Shown piece after piece: positions 1 through 6,790 of a DNA stretch of 11,941 nt. The translations under genes and the position numbers were made by a program. The notes beneath the pieces are model-generated. The model was not told the DNA's origin. It saw only the letters and a program-made list of their open reading frames with translations, and ran no database searches. This DNA comes from Gammaproteobacteria bacterium. GTDB lineage: Bacteria; Pseudomonadota; Gammaproteobacteria; Pseudomonadales; Azotimanducaceae. How positions within the stretch are numbered: the first letter of the stretch is position 1; every line of letters begins with the position of its first letter. The DNA lies in contig VXNE01000341.1 in the NCBI GenBank assembly GCA_009840715.1, forward strand, positions 1 to 11,941, in the 5' to 3' direction.

Positions 1-1
1 G

Positions 2-1156
2 GGGGGCCCGGGGGGGGGGGGCGCCGACGTTCGACAGACGAGGGTGGGGCGGGGCTTCGCCACACCGCGGTCAACGGGTCCCGTGATCGTGGGGGCCCGG
101 CGCGCGCCGAGGGCGCGCGGCACGTACCGGGTCGTGCTCGACGTTTCCCGCGCGGTGACCCCGAAGCACTTCACGCTGCAACCGGTGCCGCCGTACGGCC
201 ACCGCCTCGTCGTGGACCTCTTCCTGCCGGAGCCCGCGCGGCCGGGCCCCCGCCGGGACGAGCCGGAAGGCCTTCGGGATGTGGTCGTGGCCATCGACGC
301 AGGACACGGCGGCGACGATCCGGGCGCCATCGCGAAGGGGGGCTTCTACGAAAAGGACGTGGTGCTCTCGATCGCGCGGCGTCTCAAGAACCACATCGAC
401 CGCGCGGACGGATTCCGCGCCGTCCTGGTGCGTGACGGCGACTACTACGTGAGCCTCCGAAGACGGACCGCTATCGCCCGCGAGCATCGGGCGGACCTCC
501 TGGTGTCGGTCCATGCCGATGCGTTCAGGAGCCCCCGCGTGCGGGGCGCATCGGTGTATGCGCTCTCCCAACGGGGGGCGTCGTCGGAGACCGCGCGGTG
601 GCTCGCCGACCGGGAGAACCGCTCGGACCTCATCGGCGGCGTCGGCCCTGTGTCGCTCGAGGACAAGGACGAGCAGGTGCGGTCGGTGCTCCTGGACCTG
701 TCCATGGACGGGACGCTGCGCGCGAGTCTCACCGCCGGTGAGTCGGTGATGGGATCTCTCGCCGGCGTGACCCGCATGCACAAGCGCCGCGTCGAACAGG
801 CGGGGTTCGTCGTGCTGAAGTCCCCTGACGTGCCATCGATCCTCGTCGAGACCGGCTACATGTCGAATCCGGAGGAGGCGAAGCTGCTCGCGACGGCGAG
901 CCACCAGGAGAAAGTGGCGCGGGCGATCGCCGACGGCATCCGGGGCTATCTGCTGCGCAACCCGCCCCCGGACGCGCGGATCGCCACCATGGAGCACAGC
1001 GGGATGCGCCACGTCATCGTGCGCGGCGACACGCTATCCGAGATCGCGGAGCGGTATCGCGTGTCCACGGCGACGCTGCGCAGCTTCAATGGCCTCACGG
1101 GAGACCGCATCCGGGTCGGTCAGGTGCTCCTGATCCCGGCCTCTTCCGGCAGTTGA
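2..1156 (+). CDS. amiB: N-acetylmuramoyl-L-alanine amidase AmiB, 5'-partial
   Basis: Zinc amidase of the envelope that cuts the amide bond between MurNAc and the stem peptide, used in daughter-cell separation. Numbered from the GTG at 44, the end of an AMIN domain is at about 13-60 (it closes with YGHRLVVDLF). The Amidase_3 domain spans about 80-305, with zinc ligands H88 (in DAGHGG), E103 and H157 (SVHAD) and catalytic E269 (VETGYMSN). An insert at about 192-250 matches the autoinhibitory helix of AmiA/B/C-type enzymes. One LysM domain lies at 322-365. The frame is open back to position 2 and the signal peptide and first half of AMIN are missing, so the true start lies left of the window and the GTG at 44 is not it. 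The first 21 bases are almost pure G/C and may be a poor contig end. The gene leads directly into mutL. Confidence 0.93.
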   Translation, partial: GGPGGGGADVRQTRVGRGFATPRSTGPVIVGARRAPRARGTYRVVLDVSRAVTPKHFTLQPVPPYGHRLVVDLFLPEPARPGPRRDEPEGLRDVVVAIDAGHGGDDPGAIAKGGFYEKDVVLSIARRLKNHIDRADGFRAVLVRDGDYYVSLRRRTAIAREHRADLLVSVHADAFRSPRVRGASVYALSQRGASSETARWLADRENRSDLIGGVGPVSLEDKDEQVRSVLLDLSMDGTLRASLTAGESVMGSLAGVTRMHKRRVEQAGFVVLKSPDVPSILVETGYMSNPEEAKLLATASHQEKVARAIADGIRGYLLRNPPPDARIATMEHSGMRHVIVRGDTLSEIAERYRVSTATLRSFNGLTGDRIRVGQVLLIPASSGS

Positions 1157-1158
1157 CG

Positions 1159-2898
1159 ATGGCCCGGATCCACCGGCTGTCGGCGTTCGTCGCCAACCAG
1201 ATCGCCGCCGGGGAGGTGGTGGAGCGGCCGGCGTCGATCGTGAAGGAGCTGGTCGAAAACAGTCTCGATGCCGGCGCGCGTTCGATCCGGGTGGCGATCG
1301 AGCAGGGCGGTGTCAAGCGGATCATCGTACAGGACGACGGTCACGGCATGTCGGCGGAGGACCTGCCCCTCGCGGTGTGCCGGTTCGCGACGAGCAAGAT
1401 CACGGACGCCCAGGACCTCGAGCGCGTCGCCACGATGGGGTTTCGGGGCGAGGCGCTCGCGAGCATCGCGTCGGTGGCGCGGCTCGCGATCACGGCTTCC
1501 ACGGGTGCGGACGCGGGTTCCTCGATGGTCGTGGCGGGTGGCGAGGAGGTCCGGCACGGGCCGGCGCCCCACCCGCCGGGCGCGACGGTGGAGGTATCCG
1601 ACCTCTTCTACAACACGCCGGTGCGGCGCAAGTTCTTGAAGAGCGACCGCACGGAAGCGGGCCACGTCAGCGATGTCGTGCGCCGGCTGGCCCTCGCCCA
1701 CCCCGCGGTGGCGTTCGAACTGAAGCACGGCGCCCGGGTGATCGAGCGGCTACCCGGGACGCCGGACGCGGGGGCGCGGGTTGCCAAGGTCATGGGGGAC
1801 GAGTTCCTGGCCCAGGCCGTTCCAGTGGAGGCAAGCGGCGCGGGGGATGCGCGACTGCACGGCTGGGTGGGCCTACCGACCTACTCGCGCGCCCAGGCCA
1901 CGGGACAGTTCTTCTTCGTCAACGGACGCGCGGTGAAGGACAGGCTGGTCGGGCACGCGGTGCGGCAGGCCTACCGCGACGTGCTGTTCCACGGACGCCA
2001 CCCCGTGTTCGTCCTGTTCCTCGAACTCGACCCGGCCGGCATCGACGTCAACGTGCACCCGACCAAGCACGAGATCCGCTTCCGGGACTCCAGGCGCGTG
2101 CACGACTTCGTCTTCGCGTCGCTGAACCGGCTGCTGCGGGAGACGCGGCCGGGCGCGGAGCCGCCGCCCGTGCACTATGGCACGGGGCCCGGGCGTGAAC
2201 AGCCCGCGATGCAGACGTCCATGAGCCTCGCCGAACTGATCGCGGCGGAGCGCCGCGACGGAGCTCCGCAACGCGACCAGCAGCCTCCGGCGTCCGAGGT
2301 GGAGGAAGGCGACGCACCGCCGCTCGGCTACGCGCTCGCGCAACTGCACGGCGCCTACGTGCTGAGCCAGAACCGGGAGGGCCTCGTCGTCGTCGACATG
2401 CACGCCGCCCACGAGCGCATCACCTACGAGAAGCTGAAGGCGGACTACCAGGCCGGCGCCATGGTCGCGCAACGGCTCCTCGTGCCGGTGTCCTTCGACG
2501 TCACGCCCCGCGAAGCCGATCTCGCGGAAGCGCACGCCGACGCCCTCGAGACGCTGGGCCTCGTCGTGGAACGCCGCGGACCCCGGAGCCTCGTCGTCCG
2601 GCAGGTGCCGTCGCTGCTGGCCAACGCGGACGCGGAAGGCCTGGCCCGTGACCTCCTCGCCGAATTCGCGGAGTTCGGGAGCAGCGATGCCATTCGCGCC
2701 CGTTCGGAGGAACTCCTCGCGAGCATGGCCTGTCACGGTTCCGTGCGGGCCAACCGGGCGATGACCGTGCCGGAGATGAACGCGCTCCTGAGGGAGATGG
2801 AGACGACGCCGAACGGCGGCCAGTGCAACCACGGGCGGCCCACGTTCCTGGTCCAGAGCCTGGCGGAGTTCGATCGCCTCTTCATGCGCGGGAGGTAG
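1159..2898 (+). CDS. mutL: DNA mismatch repair protein MutL (endonuclease-type)
   Basis: MutL couples MutS mismatch recognition to strand incision and removal. The 579-aa product has a GHL-type ATPase at its N-terminus: catalytic E30 and metal-binding N34 in KELVENSLDAG, a DDGHGM motif near 59-64, and GFRGEAL at 94-100. The C-terminal dimerisation domain has DMHAAHERITYE from D413, which fits the DQHA(x)2E(x)4E endonuclease motif with M in place of Q. It also has ACHGS around C525 and CNHGRPT from C556, the other metal-site motifs. This resembles Pseudomonas MutL rather than E. coli MutL, which lacks the motif. A TTG at 1153 is also in frame, but ATG 1159 gives the canonical beginning leading to ANQIAAGEVVERPAS. 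There is no clear Shine-Dalgarno. The amiB stop is 2 nt upstream, so coupled translation is likely. Confidence 0.96.
   Translation: MARIHRLSAFVANQIAAGEVVERPASIVKELVENSLDAGARSIRVAIEQGGVKRIIVQDDGHGMSAEDLPLAVCRFATSKITDAQDLERVATMGFRGEALASIASVARLAITASTGADAGSSMVVAGGEEVRHGPAPHPPGATVEVSDLFYNTPVRRKFLKSDRTEAGHVSDVVRRLALAHPAVAFELKHGARVIERLPGTPDAGARVAKVMGDEFLAQAVPVEASGAGDARLHGWVGLPTYSRAQATGQFFFVNGRAVKDRLVGHAVRQAYRDVLFHGRHPVFVLFLELDPAGIDVNVHPTKHEIRFRDSRRVHDFVFASLNRLLRETRPGAEPPPVHYGTGPGREQPAMQTSMSLAELIAAERRDGAPQRDQQPPASEVEEGDAPPLGYALAQLHGAYVLSQNREGLVVVDMHAAHERITYEKLKADYQAGAMVAQRLLVPVSFDVTPREADLAEAHADALETLGLVVERRGPRSLVVRQVPSLLANADAEGLARDLLAEFAEFGSSDAIRARSEELLASMACHGSVRANRAMTVPEMNALLREMETTPNGGQCNHGRPTFLVQSLAEFDRLFMRGR
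2891..2896 (+). promoter_or_regulatory. Ribosome binding site fixing the miaA start
   Basis: GGAGGT lies inside the last codons of mutL, ending 4 nt before GTG 2901. It is the only strong Shine-Dalgarno near the beginning of miaA and supports the GTG over upstream in-frame starts inside mutL. Confidence 0.7.
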
Positions 2899-2900
2899 CT

Positions 2901-3866
2901 GTGCCTTCGCGGCCCCCTGCACTGGCGGATCGGCCGCGCATCGCGCTGTGCCTCATGGGACCCACCGCGGCCGGCAAGACGGACGTGGCGCTCTCGCTGG
3001 CGGAGCGGACCGACGTTGCGCTCGTGAGCGTCGACTCGGCGATGGTCTACCGGCACATGGACATCGGCACGGCGAAGCCCGACGCGGAGACGCTGGCGCG
3101 TCATCCCCACGCGCTAGTCGACGTACGCGATCCGGTGGATGCGTTCTCGGCATCGGACTTCCTGGAGGAGGCGGACCAGGCGGTCCGCGATGCCTTCGCG
3201 CGGGGCCGGCTGCCGGTCCTGGTGGGCGGGACGATGCTGTACTTCAAGGCCTTTCGCGACGGCCTGTCCGAGCTGCCGGCCGCGGACGACGCCACGCGCA
3301 CCGAACTCTCCGCACGCGCCCGGGAGACCGGCTGGGGCGCGCTGCACGCGGAACTGCGGGCAGTCGATCCCGTCGCCGCCGCGCGGATCCGGCCGAGCGA
3401 CCCACAGCGCATCCAGCGTGCCCTGGAGGTGTTCCGTCTGACCGGTCGTCCCATCTCGGAGTGGTGGTCGACGTCGGCGGGGGTCCCTGTGGAATCCCGC
3501 CTCGGCTGCGATATGGTCTGTGCAGGCGTCGGGGCGCCGCGTGAAGTGCTTGCGGATCGGGTGGAGCGCCGTTTCGACGCGATGCTCGAACGTGGCTTCG
3601 TGGAAGAGGTGAGCAGGCTCCGGGCGATGCCCGGGCTCGACCTCGGGAAGCCGGCGATGCGTGCGGTTGGGTATCGGCAGATGTGGCGACACCTCGATGG
3701 CGAGACGGACTTCGAGGCGATGCGAGAGGCCGCCCTCTCGGCCACCCGCCAACTGGTCCGGCGCCAGATGACCTGGCTGCGCGCCTGGCCCGGCCTGGTC
3801 TGGGCGGAGGGCACCGTCACGGACATCGCGGACGGGATACTGCGGCGGGTCCCGCAAAGCGCTTGA
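2901..3866 (+). CDS. miaA: tRNA dimethylallyltransferase MiaA
   Basis: Transfers a dimethylallyl group to N6 of A37 in tRNAs reading UNN codons, the first step towards ms2i6A. The 321-aa product has the P-loop GPTAAGKT at 20-27, DSAMVYRHMDIGTAKP at 45-60 (conserved DSxxVY and GTAKP substrate/tRNA-binding segment), GGTMLYFKA from 109, and RPSDPQRIQRALEV near 164-177 from the tRNA-binding region. Length is typical of proteobacterial MiaA. GTG 2901 is chosen because GGAGGT sits just upstream and because the P-loop then falls at its usual distance from the N-terminus; the open frame extends further back into mutL, but that part does not resemble MiaA. The 2-nt gap after mutL implies co-transcription and coupling, and hfq follows after 70 nt, as in many gammaproteobacteria. 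Confidence 0.96.
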   Translation: MPSRPPALADRPRIALCLMGPTAAGKTDVALSLAERTDVALVSVDSAMVYRHMDIGTAKPDAETLARHPHALVDVRDPVDAFSASDFLEEADQAVRDAFARGRLPVLVGGTMLYFKAFRDGLSELPAADDATRTELSARARETGWGALHAELRAVDPVAAARIRPSDPQRIQRALEVFRLTGRPISEWWSTSAGVPVESRLGCDMVCAGVGAPREVLADRVERRFDAMLERGFVEEVSRLRAMPGLDLGKPAMRAVGYRQMWRHLDGETDFEAMREAALSATRQLVRRQMTWLRAWPGLVWAEGTVTDIADGILRRVPQSA

Positions 3867-3897
3867 AATCGCTCGCGGAGGTGGCACTATGCGTGCC
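3863..3897 (+). promoter_or_regulatory. Candidate promoter region upstream of hfq
   Basis: Two overlapping signals lie here. TGGCAC at 3882-3887 followed by GTGC at 3893-3896 has the GG-N10-GC spacing of a sigma-54 -24/-12 element (GG at 3883-3884, GC at 3895-3896). TTGAAA at 3863-3868, sixteen bases before CACTAT at 3885-3890, could be a weak sigma-70 promoter. Either would start transcription 25-40 nt ahead of the hfq ATG. The calls rest only on motif resemblance. hfq promoters in or near miaA are known in E. coli. Confidence 0.35.
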
Positions 3898-3925
3898 CCC
3901 GTCGCGGAGCGCCCGCCCCGCCGCC

Positions 3926-3930
3926 AGGAG
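3926..3930 (+). promoter_or_regulatory. Ribosome binding site for the canonical hfq start
   Basis: AGGAG lies 6 nt before ATG 3937, the start matching the conserved Hfq N-terminus. A second good site, GGAGG at 3877-3881, stands 7 nt before an in-frame ATG at 3889 and would add 16 residues. Confidence 0.65.
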
Positions 3931-3936
3931 ACCGCC

Positions 3937-4410
3937 ATGCCGAAAGGGCACTCGTTGCAGGATCCCTATCTCAACACGCTGCGCAAGGAACGCATCCCCG
4001 TGTCCGTGTACCTCGTCAACGGCATCAAGCTGCAGGGCCAGATCGAGTCGTTCGACCAGTTCGTGGTCGTGCTGCGCAACTCGGTCAGCCAGATGGTCTA
4101 CAAGCACGCCATCTCCACCGTCGTGCCGTCGCGCAACGTACGGTTGCCAGAGCCCTCAGCCGGGGAGCGCGAGGGGCTTGCCCCTCGCAAGAGAGAGCCT
4201 TCAGCCGGGGAGCGCGAGGGGCTTCCCCCCCCAAAGCACGCCCCGCGCGCGGGGCCCGCTTCTCCCAAGAGAGCCCCGGTGGGAGAAGCCTACCCCGGCC
4301 CCCCCCCCGGCGGCGGCGCGCCGCCGGCCACGCGTGACGGGAAGTTCGATGGAGGCGACGCGCCATGTTCTTTGATCGCCCGGAACCCGGCCGCCGCGCG
4401 GTGCTGCTGA
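3937..4410 (+). CDS. hfq: RNA chaperone Hfq with an unusual long C-terminal tail
   Basis: Hexameric Sm-like RNA chaperone that pairs small RNAs with mRNAs. Residues 1-68 are nearly identical to E. coli Hfq: SLQDPYLN at 6-13 (Q8, D9 of the proximal face), rim residues R16, K17 and R19, NGIKLQGQIESFDQF at 28-42 with F42, and the Sm2 motif YKH at 55-57 followed by STVVPSR. The remaining tail, about 89 residues, is Pro/Gly/Ala/Arg-rich and low-complexity, with EPSAGEREGL occurring twice, 15 residues apart. At 157 aa the protein is well above the usual 80-105. The last 46 nt overlap hflX. The tail DNA has hairpins and C-runs of 8 (4225-4232) and 10 (4299-4308), so the annotated C-terminus may reflect an inserted repeat or an indel. 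The core assignment is certain; the tail end is not. Confidence 0.93.
   Translation: MPKGHSLQDPYLNTLRKERIPVSVYLVNGIKLQGQIESFDQFVVVLRNSVSQMVYKHAISTVVPSRNVRLPEPSAGEREGLAPRKREPSAGEREGLPPPKHAPRAGPASPKRAPVGEAYPGPPPGGGAPPATRDGKFDGGDAPCSLIARNPAAARCC
4149..4224 (+). repeat. Tandem 45-bp repeat in the hfq tail
   Basis: Positions 4149-4179 and 4194-4224 match at 30 of 31 bases, with an offset of exactly 45 nt (15 codons). The only difference is C4155 versus T4200. The period is a multiple of three, so the hfq frame is kept and the peptide EPSAGEREGL is duplicated. Confidence 0.9.
4169..4289. repeat. Cluster of three hairpins (REP-like) inside hfq
   Basis: Three strong inverted repeats occur within 121 nt. 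A 9-bp perfect stem, 4169-4177 with 4180-4188, encloses TT. A 16-bp perfect palindrome lies at 4240-4255. A 9-bp stem pairs 4258-4266 with 4281-4289 around a 14-nt loop. The first, with its GGGCTTGCCC centre, resembles the hairpins of Pseudomonas-type REP sequences, but that link is by eye. Such elements are normally extragenic. Confidence 0.6.
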
Positions 4411-5714
4411 GCCTGCGGCTCGGCGACGGGCGCGGCCGGCAAGCACCAGCGGCCGCGTGTGTGGCCGCCGCCGGCACATCGGGGCCGAGACCCTCCCGCG
4501 CCGCGGTCGACGACGAGTTCCGCCACCTCGTGGAGTCCGCCGAGATCCGGCCGGCGAGGCTCGTGGCGGGCGCGCGTCCACGGCCGCATCCCCGGTGGTT
4601 CGCCGGGGCCGGCAAGGTGGACGAGCTGGCGTCGGCGCTGGCTGCGGAGAACGCCGACCTGCTGGTCGTCAACCACGAACTGACGGCGGGTCAGCAACGC
4701 AACCTCGAGGAGCGGCTGGGCTGCCGCGTGATGACGCGGACGGAGCTGATCCTCCACATCTTCGCGGACCGCGCCCGGACGCGGGAGGGCCAGTTGCAGG
4801 TGGAACTCGCCCAACTCACCCATGCCCGCACACGGCTGGTGCGCGGCTGGACCCACCTGGACCGGCAGCGGGGCGGCCTGGCGATGCGCGGCGCGGGCGA
4901 AAAGCAGATCGAACTCGACGCCCGGATGTTGCGTATGCGCATTCGGAGCGTGCAGGAACGCCTGCAGTCCGTCCACGGGCAACGCGAGCGGAGCCGCCGC
5001 CGCCGTCAGCGCACGGGCGTGCCCACCGTCGCCCTGGTGGGCTACACCAACGCGGGCAAGTCGACCCTGTTCAACGCGCTCACGCGGTCGGATGGCGACG
5101 GCTCGGGCGCCCTCGTGGCGGACCGCCTGTTCGCCACGCTCGATCCGCTGATGCGCCGGGTCGAAATCGAAGGGGCGGGACACGTCGTGCTGGCCGACAC
5201 GGTCGGCTTCATCCGGGACCTGCCGGTAAGCCTCGTGGAAGCGTTTCGGGCGACCCTCGAACAGGTGCGGCAGGCCGACCTCCTGCTGCACGTGATGGAT
5301 GCGACCGCGCCCGACGTCGACGACCTGCGTACGGAAGTGCGGGACGTGCTCGAACGGATCGGCGCCTCCGGCGTGCCGACCGTGGAAGTGCTCAACAAGG
5401 TCGACGCGGGCGATCCGCCGGCGCTCGAACCGGGGGAGGCGCCGCGCGTTGCCGTCAGCGCCGTACGCGGAGACGGTCTGAATGAGCTGCGCGACATGAT
5501 CGGCGGCGCCGTGGGCGTCGTTGCCAGGCCGCTCACGGTGCTGCTCGACCCGTCCGCCGGGAGAGTCCGGGCGCGCCTGTACGAACGCGGTGCCGTGCTT
5601 TCGGAGACCTCCGCCGAGGACGGTCGGCTGGTGCTGTGCGTGCGGCTGGACCGGGAGGAGGCCGCACGGTTGCGCGCTGAGGGCGTGGAGTTGCGGGAAG
5701 GGAGTCCTGCGTAA
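4365..5714 (+). CDS. hflX: GTPase HflX, ribosome-associated
   Basis: GTPase that binds the 50S subunit and splits stalled or hibernating ribosomes, notably under heat stress. The 449-aa product has the HflX N-terminal domain at about 50-150, including WFAGAGKVDEL and NHELTAGQQRNLEERL. A helical linker with GGLAMRGAGEKQIELDARM follows. The G domain has G1 GYTNAGKS at 226-233, G3 DTVGFIRDLP at 278-287, G4 NKVD at 344-347 and a G5-like SAVRGDG at 365-371. A short C-terminal domain closes it. ATG 4365 has GGAGG at 4351-4355 and begins MFFDRPEPG, a usual HflX opening. The start lies inside the end of hfq. hflK would normally come next, but here an opposite-strand gene pair follows. Confidence 0.95.
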   Translation: MFFDRPEPGRRAVLLSLRLGDGRGRQAPAAACVAAAGTSGPRPSRAAVDDEFRHLVESAEIRPARLVAGARPRPHPRWFAGAGKVDELASALAAENADLLVVNHELTAGQQRNLEERLGCRVMTRTELILHIFADRARTREGQLQVELAQLTHARTRLVRGWTHLDRQRGGLAMRGAGEKQIELDARMLRMRIRSVQERLQSVHGQRERSRRRRQRTGVPTVALVGYTNAGKSTLFNALTRSDGDGSGALVADRLFATLDPLMRRVEIEGAGHVVLADTVGFIRDLPVSLVEAFRATLEQVRQADLLLHVMDATAPDVDDLRTEVRDVLERIGASGVPTVEVLNKVDAGDPPALEPGEAPRVAVSAVRGDGLNELRDMIGGAVGVVARPLTVLLDPSAGRVRARLYERGAVLSETSAEDGRLVLCVRLDREEAARLRAEGVELREGSPA

Positions 5715-5739
5715 ACCTGGTCCGGGCCCAGGGGCTCCG

Positions 5740-5787
5740 GCCCAAGCCGCTATCTCATCCCGATAAAACCGCGTCGGCTAGCGTGTC
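5740..5787 (+). repeat. Diverged copy of the intergenic repeat, downstream of hflX
   Basis: GCCCAAGCCGC at 5740-5750 and GCGTCGGCTAGCG at 5771-5783 recur in the same order at 6985-6995 and 7016-7028, with the same 31-nt offset. The intervening bases differ. This puts a relative of the 6823-7047 repeats, in the same orientation, on the other side of the - strand gene pair. The 112-nt gap 5715-5826 otherwise holds only a weak GGGCC/GGCCC inverted repeat without a T-run, so no clear terminator separates the two convergent genes. Confidence 0.6.
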
Positions 5788-5826
5788 GCGCCGCTGACCA
5801 CGCCGGTCAGTGAATCACGTCTCGAG

Positions 5827-6153
5827 CTATTCCACCCGTTCGATCAACCGCGCCAGATGCGCGACATGCTTCCTGAGACTCGATCGGCCTTTATCAGTCA
5901 ACTCGTACCAGGTCACCGGCCGCCGGTCACGGAAGCTCTTCTCGACCGCGAGGTAGCCGCCATCTTCCAGCTTGCGCAGGTGCGTTCCGAGACTGCCGTC
6001 GGTTTCTTCCAACACCTGCTTGAGCCGACTAAACGACATTGCATCATGTTCCGAGAGTAGTACGCAGACGGCGAGCCGGACGCGGTGTTCGAGCAACCCG
6101 CGCAGTGTGCCCAGTCCTTCCAGGCCATCGACCTCCGGGTCAGTCCGTTGCAC
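5827..6153 (-). CDS. Small winged-helix transcriptional regulator
   Basis: A 108-aa protein resembling the MarR/ArsR-like winged-helix family Pfam calls HTH_34. An N-terminal helix with LEHRVRLAVCVLL (21-33) leads to the helix FSRLKQVLEE (41-50). The likely recognition helix TDGSLGTHLRKLEDGGYL (51-68) follows, then a wing with VEKSFRDRRPVTWYELTDKGR (70-90 region) and a C-terminal dimerisation helix. Members of this family are small dimeric DNA-binding proteins, commonly encoded beside a membrane protein. The start is GTG with no good Shine-Dalgarno, and it overlaps the end of the upstream membrane gene by 14 nt, implying translational coupling. No metal- or ligand-binding residues stand out. 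Autoregulation through the dyad at 6759-6777 is my inference. The family call is fairly sure; the regulon is unknown. Confidence 0.88.
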   Translation of the reverse strand: MQRTDPEVDGLEGLGTLRGLLEHRVRLAVCVLLSEHDAMSFSRLKQVLEETDGSLGTHLRKLEDGGYLAVEKSFRDRRPVTWYELTDKGRSSLRKHVAHLARLIERVE

Positions 6154-6712
6154 GTTTCGCCCGCGACCCGAGCCATGCCTGCGCCACGAACGCCATGCCG
6201 ACCATCACGCCCGCTGTCGTGAAGCCGTATTCCGGCAGGTAGAGCGTGAACACGTAGCCGACGGCCAGAACGATGCCGACGGGCATCAGTCGGCGCTCCA
6301 GGTGCAACCCGGCGAGGAAGTAGGTCAACGCGAGGATCAGGATCCACAACGAGCTCACCCCTGACCAGTCAAGTTGGCCCGATGCGACGAGGCCCATGCC
6401 GAGCACGCCCACGGCGAAGAAACCCAGGAAGTGGCCGGCCCAGCGCTTTCCTGTGCGGCGGTCGGCCTGACCCACGTGACTTCCCGCCCGCGCGGCAAGC
6501 CACCAGGTGAGAGCGCAACCGACGGGTCCCGCGATGGTCCAGTAGATGCCTAACAAACTCGATCCGGGTCCGACCAGATCGACGAGCGCAAACCCGGAGA
6601 CGGCAACTGCGGCCCAGATCAGGTAGATCGCTGGGACGTGAGGCGGTTGCGAGCGCTCGGCAGCCGCGCGGACGTAGGCAATGTCGTCCCCAATGGAAGC
6701 TGTTTCGGTCAT
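6140..6712 (-). CDS. Six-helix membrane protein of unknown function
   Basis: A 190-aa product with a soluble, partly charged N-terminus (1-25, DDIAYVRAAAERSQ) and six likely membrane spans at about 28-47, 53-74, 92-111, 119-138, 143-160 and 163-182. A basic cytoplasmic-looking loop, RRTGKRW, lies at 85-91. I do not recognise a catalytic motif and assign no function. The open frame runs back to 7045, but those roughly 110 extra codons are the tandem repeat array in translation. ATG 6712, giving MTETASIGDD, is the sensible start, with a distant AGGA 12 nt upstream. The winged-helix regulator follows with a 14-nt overlap, so the two form one unit opposite to the flanking operon. Membrane proteins paired with HTH_34-type regulators are common, but their roles are largely undefined. 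Confidence 0.82.
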   Translation of the reverse strand: MTETASIGDDIAYVRAAAERSQPPHVPAIYLIWAAVAVSGFALVDLVGPGSSLLGIYWTIAGPVGCALTWWLAARAGSHVGQADRRTGKRWAGHFLGFFAVGVLGMGLVASGQLDWSGVSSLWILILALTYFLAGLHLERRLMPVGIVLAVGYVFTLYLPEYGFTTAGVMVGMAFVAQAWLGSRAKRATD

Positions 6713-6758
6713 GGTTCTGCTGGTTCCTTGCACGGGTTGGTAGCTTTTTTTTGCAGCG

Positions 6759-6777
6759 TACTCTGGTTTACAGAGTA
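6759..6777. promoter_or_regulatory. Candidate operator dyad for the regulator/membrane unit
   Basis: A perfect 7-bp inverted repeat, TACTCTG-N5-CAGAGTA, centred 56 nt upstream of the membrane-protein ATG (6712). A 19-bp symmetric site just ahead of a gene unit that encodes a dimeric winged-helix protein is what an autoregulatory operator looks like. I see no convincing -35/-10 pair for the - strand. An 8-T run at 6745-6752 lies between the dyad and the gene. Confidence 0.55.
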
Positions 6778-6790
6778 AATTCAAGGCCAT

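Noticed and set aside
1153..1158. TTG 1153 as mutL start
   Set aside because: It adds only two residues. ATG 1159 matches the family start and avoids the overlap with the amiB stop.
5715..5760. Rho-independent terminator after hflX
   Set aside because: Only a 5-bp stem with a 10-nt loop and no T-run.
6745..6752. T8 run as a terminator of a + strand transcript
   Set aside because: No stable G+C hairpin directly precedes it and no + strand gene ends there.
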